From: Candidatus Azobacteroides sp.
GTDB taxonomy: Bacteria > Bacteroidota > Bacteroidia > Bacteroidales > Azobacteroidaceae
Length of the DNA: 34,657 nt
Direction of reading: 5' to 3'
Assembly: GCA_009778655.1 (NCBI GenBank)
Contig: WRFZ01000168.1
Location: 1 to 34,657 of the forward strand
The notes under the pieces were generated by a model. That model was not told the origin of the DNA. It searched no databases and saw only the letters and a list, made by a program, of their open reading frames with translations. Numbering within the stretch: position 1 is the stretch's first letter; the number at the start of each line of letters is the position of its first letter. Of the stretch, positions 23,901 to 33,744 are shown one piece after another. The position numbers and the translations under genes are program-made.

Positions 23901-26885
23901 GTAATCTTCAAGAAAAGGAATCGTCAGTTTTTTGTTTTCGTTATTCAATTCAAAACGAGAGATAGCTGCACGTTTTCCGTTTTGCCGGAAAATCTCATAA
24001 AGCACATACGCATTTTTTGCCGATGAACCATAGACAATTTCGGCATTTTCACCTACGGCACAGGTAGTCTTAGGCGTCATCAGCCATTCGTAAACCGGAA
24101 CGGGCGGTTGTTTATCCTGCGCGGAAGCTAAAGTGAAATCGGTTTGTATTTCTTTTACATCTTCCGCACGAGCTGTGAAACGATAACGACCGGAAGCGAG
24201 CGATTGAAGTGCAACCGGACTGATTTCTTTTCCCGCTTCGAAATCGCCGCTTGCTATTTTTTTATCCGGAATCCAATCTTCAGACGGTGCGTCTAATTTT
24301 TCCAGATTTTTCGGTTTCAATCGGATGATTTCATAGTTGCCTTTGGCTTGAACCGGACGACCGTTAAGATTCGCCGCCCGAATCGTGAAGCTGGAAAATG
24401 TTTCTTTATCAACCGTTTCATTTAAAAGATCTATTACTAAATAGGCGGAGGTATCGCCGATATTCACATTCGTTTGCGACTGTTGCGTTTCTCCGTTGGA
24501 ATCGGTAATCGAAGCTTCAACGGTATAAACATAGAAAACCTCTTTTCGATCCCGATCTTCAAAGGCTCGTTCGGCGGTAAAAGTGATTTCGAAACGTCCG
24601 TCATCATTGGTTTGAACGATTCCTTCAGCTACTTGAATCGGAGCGCGCCATCCCCAACGATACAACCAATGTTGTTGACGGGTAACTCGATAGTGTAAAT
24701 CGGTATTTGGAATCGCAACTCCCGAAAATGTTTTCGCATTTCCTTCGACCGTTACCCGGTCGTCCAAGCGATAGGCTTTATCATTTTCCGAGAATCGAAT
24801 ATCAAAAGCAGGTCGTTTGTATTCTTCCACTTGAATCCATGCAGTCGTATTATCGTTATCCGACTGAAGCGAAAATTGTCCGTTTAACAAGCCTTGCGGT
24901 AATAAAAACTCACCGGTGAAAGAACCGAACTCATTGGTTATTACCGTTTTGTTAGCAATTTCTTTATAATTGGCGTCTCGCAAAGCGATCGTATATTTTT
25001 TATTCGGGATTGCCCGGGTTTCGTTTTTATTTGTTTCGTAAGCAATTCCTTTGAAATACACCGTTTGTCCCGGACGATAAATACTTCGGTCCGTAAAAAG
25101 TTGCAGATTGGTATAGGGTTTATTCGATTGTTCGGGAGTATAAATCCAAGGCGTCGGAGATAAAATCAGCGAAGTGTCGTTCTCGTAAGAGGCCTTGTAA
25201 AACAAATTGTTATCGGCCGTACACATAGCTAATCCCAACTTATCGGTAACGGTTGTTTTTCCGGAGACAGATTCAAACGTATTGTTTGTTCTACGGTAAA
25301 AATGAATCACTGCGCCTTCTATCGGTTTTCCGCTTAATCGGTCGGTGATCAGAAATTCCATCCAGCCGTCAATTCCTTTGGCTACACTTGCCAAGCGGCT
25401 GACCGAAAATTGTTTGTTGATCGGCAAATCCTTTGCTGAAATTGAATCGGCATAAATAACATATTCGTAATTTCCAAACTCGCCGGTCGGGATTTTTACG
25501 ATGGTATCATAATAAAGATAGGAATATTCATTCTTTAAATCAATTTCTTTCGTTTGAATTAATTTTCCTTTTTTTTCGTATTGCCCGGCTTGACCCCAAT
25601 TAACATAATAGACTACTGGAGCAGTGATTTTATAGATTCGGATGAAAACTTTGCCGACATTTCGGTGTCGCAGGGTAATTTCTAAGCTATTCCCCGGATA
25701 AACCACATTGTCTGCGTCCGAAGTTAAATTTTTCCCCGTAATGGATTGTAATAAATTCCGGAGTATTCCGATTCGCGCATATTGAGGATATTTTTTTATC
25801 CCTTCCGTACAAATTGTATATACTTGCCGGAGTTTTTCTTTTTGTAACGCGCTTTCATCCGGATTTGTTTCATCGGCATAATCATAGTCTGTAATTCCGC
25901 TTTTTTCGGAAGAACCCAAAATGGAGGAAGCTTTTTTGAACAGTATTTCTACGCAAAAATCACGATTGGCGTAGCGATTTTCCAATTGTTGAAGCGCGTC
26001 CAAATAAAGGTTTTCCGAATTTTCCGATTGAGTATTCCGAGACACAAATTCAAGTCGGTCTAAATCGACGGTTACCAAAGCCTCCGGATTATTTTCCTTC
26101 AAACGGAAATCCAATAAATCGCGATACAACTTCAATACGAACGGAACAAAATCATAATCGTTGACTTGAATTGACCGATTTACAAAAGCATCCGCCGGAG
26201 CGAAATCGGCTTTATCCGACAACTTGGTCTGCACAAAATAGTTTTGCACTTGGGGATTATTAACAAACCGATTCAAAAGATCAATTCCCCGATATACAAG
26301 GAAATCATACAGGGTAGGGCGTAAGTTTCGGGAAGATTCGCCTTCCGTTACGATTGCTCGATATTTCAGGACATCCGTATTTTGCAGTTCTTTAGCCGGA
26401 AGCAGCGATAAGCGAACATAATCGGTTATTTTCCGAATAAAAAGATTGGCCGACCATTCCCGAATATCATCCGGAACCAAACCGGCAACCGCCGTTCGTT
26501 GGTTGATGCGGTAAGCGTCTGCATTGTAGTAATTCGCATACAATTCGGCTGCGATGGAATAAAGCATAGCCTGCTCTACCGGATTTTTATTCGCTTGAAT
26601 ACGGAGTTCCAAATCCGCGATTTTCTCCGGTAACCGGTCTCGATTGATAGCCGTTTCGTATTTCAGTTGATAAATCAAGGCTTTAATCAATTCCGGACTA
26701 TTCCCGTCTTTGATTGCATCCTGCAAGATTTGATTGACTATTTCCAATGCGGATTGAGGAAGCGATTGCTTTTCCAATTCATTCACTTGGTTCCATTTAT
26801 CATTGTTCATACGCGCTTGGGGTGTTTGAGCTGCGGTTGAAAACACAAAAAAACATACGGATAAAATCAGAAAATACGTTTTCAT
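20946..26885 (-). CDS. Alpha-2-macroglobulin-like protein (MG2 domain), thioester motif absent
   Basis: A 1979-residue secreted protein. Signal peptide at 1-19 (MKTYFLILSVCFFVFSTAA). Residues about 20-380 are helical, perhaps TPR-like. An MG domain series follows; the MG2 segment at about 590-690 has FTDRSIYRPGQTVYFKGIA and later GSFTGEFLLPQG. The A2M domain (about 1205-1275) has DETAFFYPQLKTNEAGETLI and then SNTAWKLMGLAHTQD. At the site where thioester members have C-x-E-Q, it has TPESDNVLSWFAAY (about 1430), so no thioester can form. The TED-like toroid continues with GGWTWFKGMPASVS. Bacteroidota keep several such thioester-free proteins; their role may be protease trapping or envelope protection, but it is unproven. 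It is divergent from the hybrid regulator. Confidence 0.9.
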   Translation of the reverse strand: MKTYFLILSVCFFVFSTAAQTPQARMNNDKWNQVNELEKQSLPQSALEIVNQILQDAIKDGNSPELIKALIYQLKYETAINRDRLPEKIADLELRIQANKNPVEQAMLYSIAAELYANYYNADAYRINQRTAVAGLVPDDIREWSANLFIRKITDYVRLSLLPAKELQNTDVLKYRAIVTEGESSRNLRPTLYDFLVYRGIDLLNRFVNNPQVQNYFVQTKLSDKADFAPADAFVNRSIQVNDYDFVPFVLKLYRDLLDFRLKENNPEALVTVDLDRLEFVSRNTQSENSENLYLDALQQLENRYANRDFCVEILFKKASSILGSSEKSGITDYDYADETNPDESALQKEKLRQVYTICTEGIKKYPQYARIGILRNLLQSITGKNLTSDADNVVYPGNSLEITLRHRNVGKVFIRIYKITAPVVYYVNWGQAGQYEKKGKLIQTKEIDLKNEYSYLYYDTIVKIPTGEFGNYEYVIYADSISAKDLPINKQFSVSRLASVAKGIDGWMEFLITDRLSGKPIEGAVIHFYRRTNNTFESVSGKTTVTDKLGLAMCTADNNLFYKASYENDTSLILSPTPWIYTPEQSNKPYTNLQLFTDRSIYRPGQTVYFKGIAYETNKNETRAIPNKKYTIALRDANYKEIANKTVITNEFGSFTGEFLLPQGLLNGQFSLQSDNDNTTAWIQVEEYKRPAFDIRFSENDKAYRLDDRVTVEGNAKTFSGVAIPNTDLHYRVTRQQHWLYRWGWRAPIQVAEGIVQTNDDGRFEITFTAERAFEDRDRKEVFYVYTVEASITDSNGETQQSQTNVNIGDTSAYLVIDLLNETVDKETFSSFTIRAANLNGRPVQAKGNYEIIRLKPKNLEKLDAPSEDWIPDKKIASGDFEAGKEISPVALQSLASGRYRFTARAEDVKEIQTDFTLASAQDKQPPVPVYEWLMTPKTTCAVGENAEIVYGSSAKNAYVLYEIFRQNGKRAAISRFELNNENKKLTIPFLEDYGDGATVCFTFIKDNRVFTEEVEIYKKRPDKNLTLKPEVFRDRLLPGQKEEWKISVKDAEKNPILAELLAVMYDASLDKIRNHAWIFNPVPNVYLSTPSYYPGKEFDRTYAAFEGKMTDYSTMPEFTFDQLNWFGWSIYNNTLSGGGPVMMRSGRVSGVAEAAAYSVAEVVSASPSSEKVPAPQLKTTVAFTPPNISGEENAVEETPLPQSEVQIRRNFDETAFFYPQLKTNEAGETLISFTVPESNTAWKLMGLAHTQDMKFGQIIENTISQKQLMVRPNIPRFLREGDRVTIASNISNLSEKVIDGTIQIECFDPANEQTNIAIPGNNQPFHLEPGKTAAVSWTFQVPSGIDLTALKIVARSSEFSDGEQHLIPILPNRMLVTESLPLNIQGGQTKTFVFDGMKNTNSPTRENYRLTLEFTSNPIWYAVQALPALTTPESDNVLSWFAAYYSNAFAVHIANSTPKIKSIIDAWTKQGGTKETLLSQLEKNQELKAVLLEETPWVLEAQNETEQRQRLSLLFDINRNNYLNSQAVEKLRSLQTEEGGWTWFKGMPASVSITQWLLYGMGELSRLNVGNYTDETKQMQAQAVRFIDGQFKRHYDDYKKYNPSGKKPETISTYELEYLLVRSLYKDIPLNEAEEAFRFYLDLAEQYRVKSPRLYDRAITALILQRNGNTTAALSVIKSLREHASHASDEGMFWANNQAQSFLFQSATCVHTFMMQAFYETGSKPEEMDEMKRWLLKQKQTQQWESTPATVNAVNILLQTGSNWLESEGKLSVNIGNQIVATEKGEAGTGYIKTVFDAKAITPDMNRITITKEGVGPGWGAIYGQYFEDLDKIAAAKTGLNVEKSLFIEKVTTAGKSLLPVAENQSLKVGDKVVVRLVVRTDRDLEYVLLKDMRASCFEPAETLSGIRWAQQAIYYQTIRDASMNFYFYNLPKGTYVFEYPLYVNAAGDYSNGIATIQCLYAPEFVSHTSGGRVKVE

Positions 26886-26919
26886 ACGCTGATAATTTAT
26901 TATTTACCGAATCACGATG

Positions 26920-26927
26920 CTAAGGTA
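26920..26927 (-). promoter_or_regulatory. Possible -7 element of the macroglobulin-like gene
   Basis: TACCTTAG on the minus strand, one mismatch from TAnnTTTG, 34 nt before the start codon. No clear -33 element is visible, so the call is weak. Confidence 0.3.
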
Positions 26928-27012
26928 AGAAATAAAATGTATATTACCTATATCCGGCAGAAAAATAACCGCCGATTAAAGCATCATTTCCATGAAATAC
27001 TCAAAAAAATGC

Positions 27013-27020
27013 TACCTTTG
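27013..27020 (+). promoter_or_regulatory. Predicted -7 element of the hybrid regulator gene
   Basis: TACCTTTG, a perfect -7 match, 22 nt upstream of the ATG at 27043. A TTTC at 26987-26990, 22 nt upstream, could be the -33 element with one mismatch. Confidence 0.5.
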
Positions 27021-27042
27021 ATTCATTATATCGTTAAAATAT

Positions 27043-30000
27043 ATGTTTCGCCGTGTCGCATTTGTTTTCTTATTCCTGTTTCCCGGCTTGTTTGTTTTGG
27101 GACAGAGCGCCGCTTATCAATCGTTCGACAACATCAGCTTAGGGACGGAAGCTTCGGTAATTAATTGTTTCTTGCAGGACAATCAAGGATTACTATGGAT
27201 TGGTTCGGATAAAGGATTGTTCAGTTACGACGGATATACCGTTCAACAACATTTCACGCCGGGTGAAGAAAGTAATTCGCATATTTATTGCGGAGTGATG
27301 ATAGACAGTACTTATTTGTATCTCGGCGCGGATAATGGCTTACTTATTTATAATTATCGTACAGACCGGTATGAAAAATTGCAAGTATCTTTCCCAAGCG
27401 ATATTCGCGCGCTTGCCGTTAATAATAATACATTATGGATAGGCTCGCTGAACGGATTATATACTTACGATCTGCATTCGGGAAACTTGCAACGTTTTAG
27501 CAGGGAAGAATATAAAAATATACCTCATGAAACAATTTATTCCATTCTATGCGCTACCAACGGAAAAGTTTATATAGGCACCTACAACGGATTTTGCAGT
27601 TATGAACCGGAAACTCATATTTTTGAAAAGATAAATTTGCCTGTCTATAGCCATAAAAGCAATCAATTTGTCAATTCTCTATTGGAAGATACTTCGCGGA
27701 ATTGTATCTGGATCGGTATGGAAGGAAATCTTTTCAAATACAGTCTTCCGGACGGAAAGATTGAGCCGATCGAATTATTTTATAACAACTCCGTTAAATC
27801 GTTAACGTTGGATGCCGACGGCTATTTGCTTGCCGGAACGGACAACGGATTGTATGTCTATCATGAATCAGAGTCCACACTGCATCCGGTGCATGATTCC
27901 CGAAATCAACAATCTTTATCGAATAACATTGTTTGGTGCGTTTTTACGGATAAAGAAAAAAATATTTGGATGGGGACGGATTACGGCATTTCTTTGTCTC
28001 GCCGCAACGATTACTTTCGGTATGTTCCGATTGCCCGGATTACCGGAACGGGCGACGGAAATCATTTCTATTCTTTGTTTAAAGATTCCCGCGGAATTTT
28101 CTGGTTCGGCGGCACCAACGGATTGATTCGATTGAATGAACATTCGGGGAATTATTCCGCTATCGCATGGTATCGGATGGGGAATAAGGAACATCCGTTG
28201 CCTCACAACAGGATACGACAGATTTATGAAGATCGGGAGCATCAATTATGGATTGCTTCCGACGGAGGTCTCAATCGCTATGATTACAACACGAAGCAAT
28301 TCATTCGTTACAACATCACGGATAGTACGGGAACCTATAATAGCAATTGGGTCTATTTTATATCAGAGGATAATAACGGAAAACTTTGGGTTGCGACTTG
28401 TCTGGGTGGTATTTTTATTGTTGACCGGCAAAAATTAATCCGTACAACTGCCGGAAACTGCATTGCCGAATATAATTTTACCGTTCGGAACGGGTTGTCG
28501 GGTATGTTTGTCAACCAAATCGTTCCGGATAAGAAAGGCAATTTCTGGGTAGTGTTGTACAATAACGGCATTAATAAAATTGATGTCGCTACACACAAAG
28601 TTACGCGGATTCCCATTGAAAACCGGATAGGTGAAAAAAATCCCAACTTCGTGCTTTGCGACGGGGAAGGTCGAATTTGGATTGGTTTTCGGGGCGGAGT
28701 GGCGCGCATTATCCCCGAAACGGATCAATCCGAAGTGATCCGTTGGAATGAATTTAGTAATAATGAGGTTATTTCCATGGCGGAAGTCAACGAATATATT
28801 TGGGTATCTACTACCGATGGCGTTTGGGTGGTGGATAAACGACAATTGGAAGCTAAACATTTAAATATTGCAGATAAGATATTTACCAATCTTTTTTACG
28901 ATTCGGCCGATAACCGGGTTTATATGGGAGGAATGGACGGTTTTGCCGTCACTTCACCCGAAATAGTGAATATCAATATATCGGATCAACCGATTTATTT
29001 AACGGCGCTGTATGTTAACGACCGGCTATTTATTTCCAATGATAAAACCGATAGCCGGAGTATCCGTTATACGCGCTCGATTGTTCTGGATCATAATCAA
29101 AATAATCTTTCTTTTGAGTTTTCGGATTTCCCCTACGGATTGGAAGAAAAGAATAAATTTGTATATAAGTTAGTCGGAATGAATAATGAGTGGAGCCTTT
29201 TGAAGCAAAACAACAACCGAATCACTTATAACAATTTGGATTACGGAAAGTATCGGTTGACGATTAACAAATTGGATTTGCACGGAAAGCCTTCCGATAA
29301 CCAATACGTGTTATCCATTCAAATCCGTCCCCCTTGGTATTATACGACTTGGGCCCAAACGTTGTACATTATTTTATTGACCGGTTTGATTCTATGGACG
29401 GTGAATTTTTTCCGGATAAAGAATCGCTTGAAATTCGAGCAGATGGAAAAAGAAAAAATTCTCGAACAATCCCGTTCTAAAATTGATTTTTTCACCAATA
29501 TCTCCCATGACTTTAAGACGCCTTTGAGCATGATTATTGCTCCGGCAAGTAAATTATTGCTCGAAGTGAAAAATTCGGCCGAAAAGAAACAATTGGAAAT
29601 TATCAAGCGCAATGCCATGAAGTTAAATTCATTGATTCATCAGGCGCTTGATTTTAATCGGATGGATAGCAATGCCGACAGTTTTCTAATTCTTTCGAAA
29701 GTGGAATTTATTTCCTTTGCTAAAAGTTTGTTTGAAGTATTTGAAGAAGATGCGGCTAAAGAAAAGAAACTGAGCTTTGATTTTCACAGCGATTCCGATC
29801 AATGCTATATGAATATTGATGCGGTGAAATTCGAATCGGTTCTTAATAATCTATTCTCCAATGCATTGAAATATACTCCGGAGGGCGGGAAAATAACTTT
29901 TTCGATAGAGATTGAGGAAGAAACCGGAACTTTGAGAATGGTTGTTTCCGATACGGGAACAGGAATTTCTCCACAGGATATGCCGTATATTTTTCAACGC

Positions 30001-30969
30001 TTTTTTCAGTCGTCCGGGACTCGTCGGAAAAAAGAAGGTACGGGCATCGGTCTTTATTTGGTGAAAACCTACACAGAGTTGCATGGAGGGCAAGTGGAAG
30101 TCGTTTCGGAAGAAAACAAAGGAACAAGTATGATCGTTCGATTGCCGTTGCATACAAATGAAAATACAACCGCACCGGAGGAAGTCCGGATTGAAACCGA
30201 AACCGGGAATACCGACCGACCGCTCATCTTAATTGCAGAAGACAATACCGAAATATCTGATTTTATTTTCCGACTATTGGAACCGAAATATCGTTGTCGG
30301 ATGGCTGAGAACGGGAGAATCGGCTTGAAACTTTGCATTGAACTCTTGCCGGATTTGATTGTAGCGGATGCAGTGATGCCGGTGATGGACGGATTGGAAA
30401 TGTGCCGACGAATCAAAAAAAATATTCCGACCTCGACGATACCAATTATTATGCTTACGGCCAAAGATGATAAGGAGACTGAATTGGAGAGTATTCAGCT
30501 TAATATAGACAGTTTTATCGCTAAGCCGTTTGATTCCGGCATCCTTTTATCAAGGGTAGAACAGTTGTTGAACAGCAAGCTGCAAAGGGAAATCCAAGCG
30601 CGGATGGAAGTTATTTCCACTCCTAAAATTATTGAAGCGGTTTCTTCCGACGAAAAGTTTTTATCCAATATTACGAAAATAATCGAAGACCGGGTTTCCG
30701 ATTCGGATTTAAACGTGAATGCGCTCAGCGAGCTTTCGGGTTTCAATAGTAAGCATATTTACCGGAAGATCAAACAGCTTACCGGTGTGACTCCGGTAGA
30801 TTATATCAAATCCATACGTATGAAAAAAGCGGCCGTGTTGTTTAGCCGGAAAAAATTCTCGGTAGCGGAAGTCATGTATATGGTCGGTTTTTCCAATCAT
30901 TCGTATTTCTCCAAATGTTTTCAAGCCGAATTTGGTAAAACCCCGAAGCAGTTTATGGAAGAAGGGTAA
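27043..30969 (+). CDS. Hybrid two-component system sensor-regulator (HTCS)
   Basis: A 1308-residue inner-membrane protein that joins sensor, kinase, receiver and DNA-binding parts. Signal peptide at 1-21 (MFRRVAFVFLFLFPGLFVLGQ). Residues about 25-670 hold two-component propeller repeats (LLWIGSDKGLFSYDG, TLWIGSLNGLYTYD, NIWMGTDYGISL, IWVSTTDGVWVV). A Y_Y_Y domain follows at about 690-755, then a membrane span at about 769-789. The histidine kinase has FFTNISHDFKTPLSMI (phospho-His 822) and ATPase boxes NLFSNALKYTPEGG and DTGTGISPQDM. The receiver has LILIAEDNTEISDF and phospho-Asp 1109 in VADAVMPVMDG. The end is an AraC-type HTH (about 1210-1305: MYMVGFSNHSYFSKCFQAEF). Such proteins sense glycan breakdown products in the periplasm and activate the adjacent utilisation genes, here the glycosidase and susC. 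Confidence 0.96.
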   Translation: MFRRVAFVFLFLFPGLFVLGQSAAYQSFDNISLGTEASVINCFLQDNQGLLWIGSDKGLFSYDGYTVQQHFTPGEESNSHIYCGVMIDSTYLYLGADNGLLIYNYRTDRYEKLQVSFPSDIRALAVNNNTLWIGSLNGLYTYDLHSGNLQRFSREEYKNIPHETIYSILCATNGKVYIGTYNGFCSYEPETHIFEKINLPVYSHKSNQFVNSLLEDTSRNCIWIGMEGNLFKYSLPDGKIEPIELFYNNSVKSLTLDADGYLLAGTDNGLYVYHESESTLHPVHDSRNQQSLSNNIVWCVFTDKEKNIWMGTDYGISLSRRNDYFRYVPIARITGTGDGNHFYSLFKDSRGIFWFGGTNGLIRLNEHSGNYSAIAWYRMGNKEHPLPHNRIRQIYEDREHQLWIASDGGLNRYDYNTKQFIRYNITDSTGTYNSNWVYFISEDNNGKLWVATCLGGIFIVDRQKLIRTTAGNCIAEYNFTVRNGLSGMFVNQIVPDKKGNFWVVLYNNGINKIDVATHKVTRIPIENRIGEKNPNFVLCDGEGRIWIGFRGGVARIIPETDQSEVIRWNEFSNNEVISMAEVNEYIWVSTTDGVWVVDKRQLEAKHLNIADKIFTNLFYDSADNRVYMGGMDGFAVTSPEIVNINISDQPIYLTALYVNDRLFISNDKTDSRSIRYTRSIVLDHNQNNLSFEFSDFPYGLEEKNKFVYKLVGMNNEWSLLKQNNNRITYNNLDYGKYRLTINKLDLHGKPSDNQYVLSIQIRPPWYYTTWAQTLYIILLTGLILWTVNFFRIKNRLKFEQMEKEKILEQSRSKIDFFTNISHDFKTPLSMIIAPASKLLLEVKNSAEKKQLEIIKRNAMKLNSLIHQALDFNRMDSNADSFLILSKVEFISFAKSLFEVFEEDAAKEKKLSFDFHSDSDQCYMNIDAVKFESVLNNLFSNALKYTPEGGKITFSIEIEEETGTLRMVVSDTGTGISPQDMPYIFQRFFQSSGTRRKKEGTGIGLYLVKTYTELHGGQVEVVSEENKGTSMIVRLPLHTNENTTAPEEVRIETETGNTDRPLILIAEDNTEISDFIFRLLEPKYRCRMAENGRIGLKLCIELLPDLIVADAVMPVMDGLEMCRRIKKNIPTSTIPIIMLTAKDDKETELESIQLNIDSFIAKPFDSGILLSRVEQLLNSKLQREIQARMEVISTPKIIEAVSSDEKFLSNITKIIEDRVSDSDLNVNALSELSGFNSKHIYRKIKQLTGVTPVDYIKSIRMKKAAVLFSRKKFSVAEVMYMVGFSNHSYFSKCFQAEFGKTPKQFMEEG

Positions 30970-31030
30970 ATTCAAAAATCATTGAATCAAACAAAAGAGA
31001 ATAAGTATTATATCGTATGTCGTGCGCGGC

Positions 31031-31096
31031 TGTCCGAATTTTATCCTTTTATGTCCGAAATCTGCTTTTATTCCGTAAAAGGATATTTTATCTTTG
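31031..31096 (+). promoter_or_regulatory. Glycosidase promoter with candidate HTCS operator (direct repeat)
   Basis: The octamer TGTCCGAA occurs at 31031-31038 and 31052-31059, a period of 21 bp or two helical turns, the usual spacing of AraC-type half-sites. It ends just before the -33 region. The -7 element is TATCTTTG (31089-31096); the -33 element is poor (TCTG at 31061-31064), as expected for an activator-dependent promoter. An overlapping inverted repeat TATCCTTTTA / TAAAAGGATA is also present. Confidence 0.6.
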
Positions 31097-31122
31097 CCGC
31101 GTAAATCTATACTATTCGTTAT

Positions 31123-33693
31123 ATGCAAAAGTTTATTTTCATTGTTGTATTATCTTTGTTGTACTTGGGGATAATTTCTTCTGCCAGTCAGAAAAAACAA
31201 TCGGTATCTGTAGATAAAATATATATAGATAAAAAAGGCGTGATGCGTTGGAGTGATACCGGGCGGGAAGCTTCTTTTTTCGGAGTGAATTACACGCTTC
31301 CGTTTGCTCACGCTTATCGTGCGACCGGGTATTTGAATAAAGACCGAAAAAAAGCGATTGATAAGGATGTGTATCATTTTGCTCGCTTGGGATTCAACGC
31401 TTACCGTATCCATATCTGGGATGTGGAAATATCCGACGAGCAGGGCAATCTGCTTGCAAACGATCATCTCGATTTATTGGATTACTTGATTGGTAAACTG
31501 AAAGAGCGGAACATTCAAATAGTCCTTACAGCAATGACTAATTTCGGAAACGGCTATCCGGAGCGGAATTTTCCGACGGACGGTTTTTCTTATCAGTATG
31601 ATAAGTGTGAAATCCACAAAAATCCGGAAGCGATTCGGGCGCAGGAAAATTATATAACACAATTGGTGAAACATGTCAATCCCTACACCGGAAAAGCTTA
31701 CATGAACGATCCGGATATCGTCGGCTTTGAAATCAACAACGAACCTTGTCATAACGGTACTCAAGAACAAACGCGAGAATATATCAACCGGATGCTTACG
31801 GCGCTCAAGAAAGCGGGAAATCGGAAGCCGGTGTTTTACAATGTAAGTCATAATCTGCAACAGGAAACGGTTTATTATTCCACAAACATTCAAGGGACTA
31901 CCTATCAATGGTATCCTATCGGCTTAGTGGCGGGACATACCCGGCATGGAAATTTTCTCCCCTACGTGGATAATTATGCTATTCCCTTCAGTCACACAAA
32001 AGGTTTTGAGAACAAAGCCCGATTGGTCTATGAATACGATCCGGCCGATATTTTGTATTCCTACATGCACCCGGCTATGGTTCGCAGCTTTCGGAAGGCA
32101 GGCTTTCAGTGGATTACCCAGTTTGCTTATGATCCGATGGATATTGCCCGGTTTAATACCGAATACCAGACTCATTACTTGAATCTGGCTTATACTCCGC
32201 AAAAAGCACTCAGTATGAAAATTGCGGCAGAAGCCACCCATGCCTTACCTCTTCATCAGTCGTATGGAAAATATCCCAACGACACCGTCTTTGGTAATTT
32301 CCGAGTGAGTTATTTACGGGATTTAAGCGAATTAAACAGCGCCGAAAAATATTATTATTCCAATACGACCGATACGCAACCGCTTGATCGAGAACAACTG
32401 CAATCCATCGCCGGAACAGGCGATTCTCCGGTTATTCAATACGAAGGAACCGGCGCTTATTTTTTAGACCGCTTGGAAAAAGGCTTGTGGCGATTGGAGA
32501 TAATGCCGGATGCGGTCGTTATCAGCGACCCGTTTGCAAAACCTTCGTTGAAAAAAGAAGTCGTTGCAATAGCGTGGGGACAATGGGACATGAAGATAGA
32601 CCTTCCTTCGTTTAAATCCGGCTTTACTGTTACGGGAATCAATGAAGGGAACCGTTACCGAGCCGAAGCGACCGATGGCGTGATTCTTTCGGTCGGTCCC
32701 GGAGTTTATCTGCTGCAAAGCAAAGGTTTCACACCCTCTGCCACGTGGAATAAAGAGACTGTTTGGGGAAACATACGCTTGGGAGAGTATGCAGCGCCTC
32801 CAGCGGATACGATTCGGTACCGTATAGCTCATCAACCGGCGATGGTTGCAGAGAGCGGAAAACCTTTGGTATTGGAAATGCAGGTAGTCGGTCCCGCTTT
32901 TCCGGATTCGGTGATTGTTTATACCGATAAACTCTCATTCTGGAGCGATAAGAATCTTTCTTTCAAAGCTGAAAGAACTTGCGGCTATACTTACCGGGTA
33001 ACTATTCCCGCCGAGCAGATGCATCCGGGTAAATTCAGATATAATTTGGTAGTATGCGACAAGCAAAAGCGATTGACATTCCCCGGTGGAACGGAAGGCA
33101 GTCCGACGGATTGGGATTATATCTCTCCGGAATATTGGGAAACCACAGTGGTAGCTCCGGATAGCGAAATCCGCTTGTTCAGTGCAACGGATGAATCCGG
33201 CGATTTAGAATCCTATGCGATGCCGGAATGGAGTTATATCCGAAGAGAACGAATAGACAACGGGCCTGCCGAAATGCCAACGCTGAAATTCACTTTCGAA
33301 TCGAAAGAAGACCGGCCTCGGTATTTTTTGCGTAAAGATATTAAGAAGGCGGTCGAACACCGAGTTTCCCGTTTGCAACAATGCCGACAAATCTGCCTGT
33401 CTGGTAAAAATCTGCCGGAAACGTTGACGGTCGGTTTTATTACAAATACGGGATATACCTATACAGCGCCGGTTACGCCCGGTCAAGGGATTGTTCGGAT
33501 ACCGATTTCCGAATTAAAGCAAACTTCCACCGCTTTGCTTCCAAACTCTTATCCGGTATTTATGGAAAAGTATTTCGAGCCGGATTCACTTATTCCCTTT
33601 GCTATAGAAGACGTTGAAAAACTCGAACTGTCGTTTGACGGAGAAAAAGGAATAAAACAGGAACCGGAAATAGCCGATATATGGTTGGAATAA
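31123..33693 (+). CDS. GH5-like (clan GH-A) glycoside hydrolase, secreted
   Basis: An 856-residue enzyme. Signal peptide at 1-22 (MQKFIFIVVLSLLYLGIISSAS). Residues about 35-380 form a TIM barrel of the cellulase type: FFGVNYTLPFAHAYR, HFARLGFNAYRIHIWD, then IVGFEINNEPCHNG with the acid/base Glu at E207, and ARLVYEYDPADI with the likely nucleophile E304. The two glutamates on strands 4 and 7 are the clan GH-A signature. The remaining about 470 residues are beta-rich accessory domains of unknown type. The length is about twice that of a bare GH5 domain. The substrate cannot be told from sequence alone. It lies between the hybrid regulator and susC, so it belongs to a polysaccharide utilisation locus, and it should be induced through that regulator. 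Confidence 0.82.
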   Translation: MQKFIFIVVLSLLYLGIISSASQKKQSVSVDKIYIDKKGVMRWSDTGREASFFGVNYTLPFAHAYRATGYLNKDRKKAIDKDVYHFARLGFNAYRIHIWDVEISDEQGNLLANDHLDLLDYLIGKLKERNIQIVLTAMTNFGNGYPERNFPTDGFSYQYDKCEIHKNPEAIRAQENYITQLVKHVNPYTGKAYMNDPDIVGFEINNEPCHNGTQEQTREYINRMLTALKKAGNRKPVFYNVSHNLQQETVYYSTNIQGTTYQWYPIGLVAGHTRHGNFLPYVDNYAIPFSHTKGFENKARLVYEYDPADILYSYMHPAMVRSFRKAGFQWITQFAYDPMDIARFNTEYQTHYLNLAYTPQKALSMKIAAEATHALPLHQSYGKYPNDTVFGNFRVSYLRDLSELNSAEKYYYSNTTDTQPLDREQLQSIAGTGDSPVIQYEGTGAYFLDRLEKGLWRLEIMPDAVVISDPFAKPSLKKEVVAIAWGQWDMKIDLPSFKSGFTVTGINEGNRYRAEATDGVILSVGPGVYLLQSKGFTPSATWNKETVWGNIRLGEYAAPPADTIRYRIAHQPAMVAESGKPLVLEMQVVGPAFPDSVIVYTDKLSFWSDKNLSFKAERTCGYTYRVTIPAEQMHPGKFRYNLVVCDKQKRLTFPGGTEGSPTDWDYISPEYWETTVVAPDSEIRLFSATDESGDLESYAMPEWSYIRRERIDNGPAEMPTLKFTFESKEDRPRYFLRKDIKKAVEHRVSRLQQCRQICLSGKNLPETLTVGFITNTGYTYTAPVTPGQGIVRIPISELKQTSTALLPNSYPVFMEKYFEPDSLIPFAIEDVEKLELSFDGEKGIKQEPEIADIWLE

Positions 33694-33744
33694 TATATAA
33701 ATCAATATAAACACAATAAAATAACTATAAAATAAAGGAATAGC

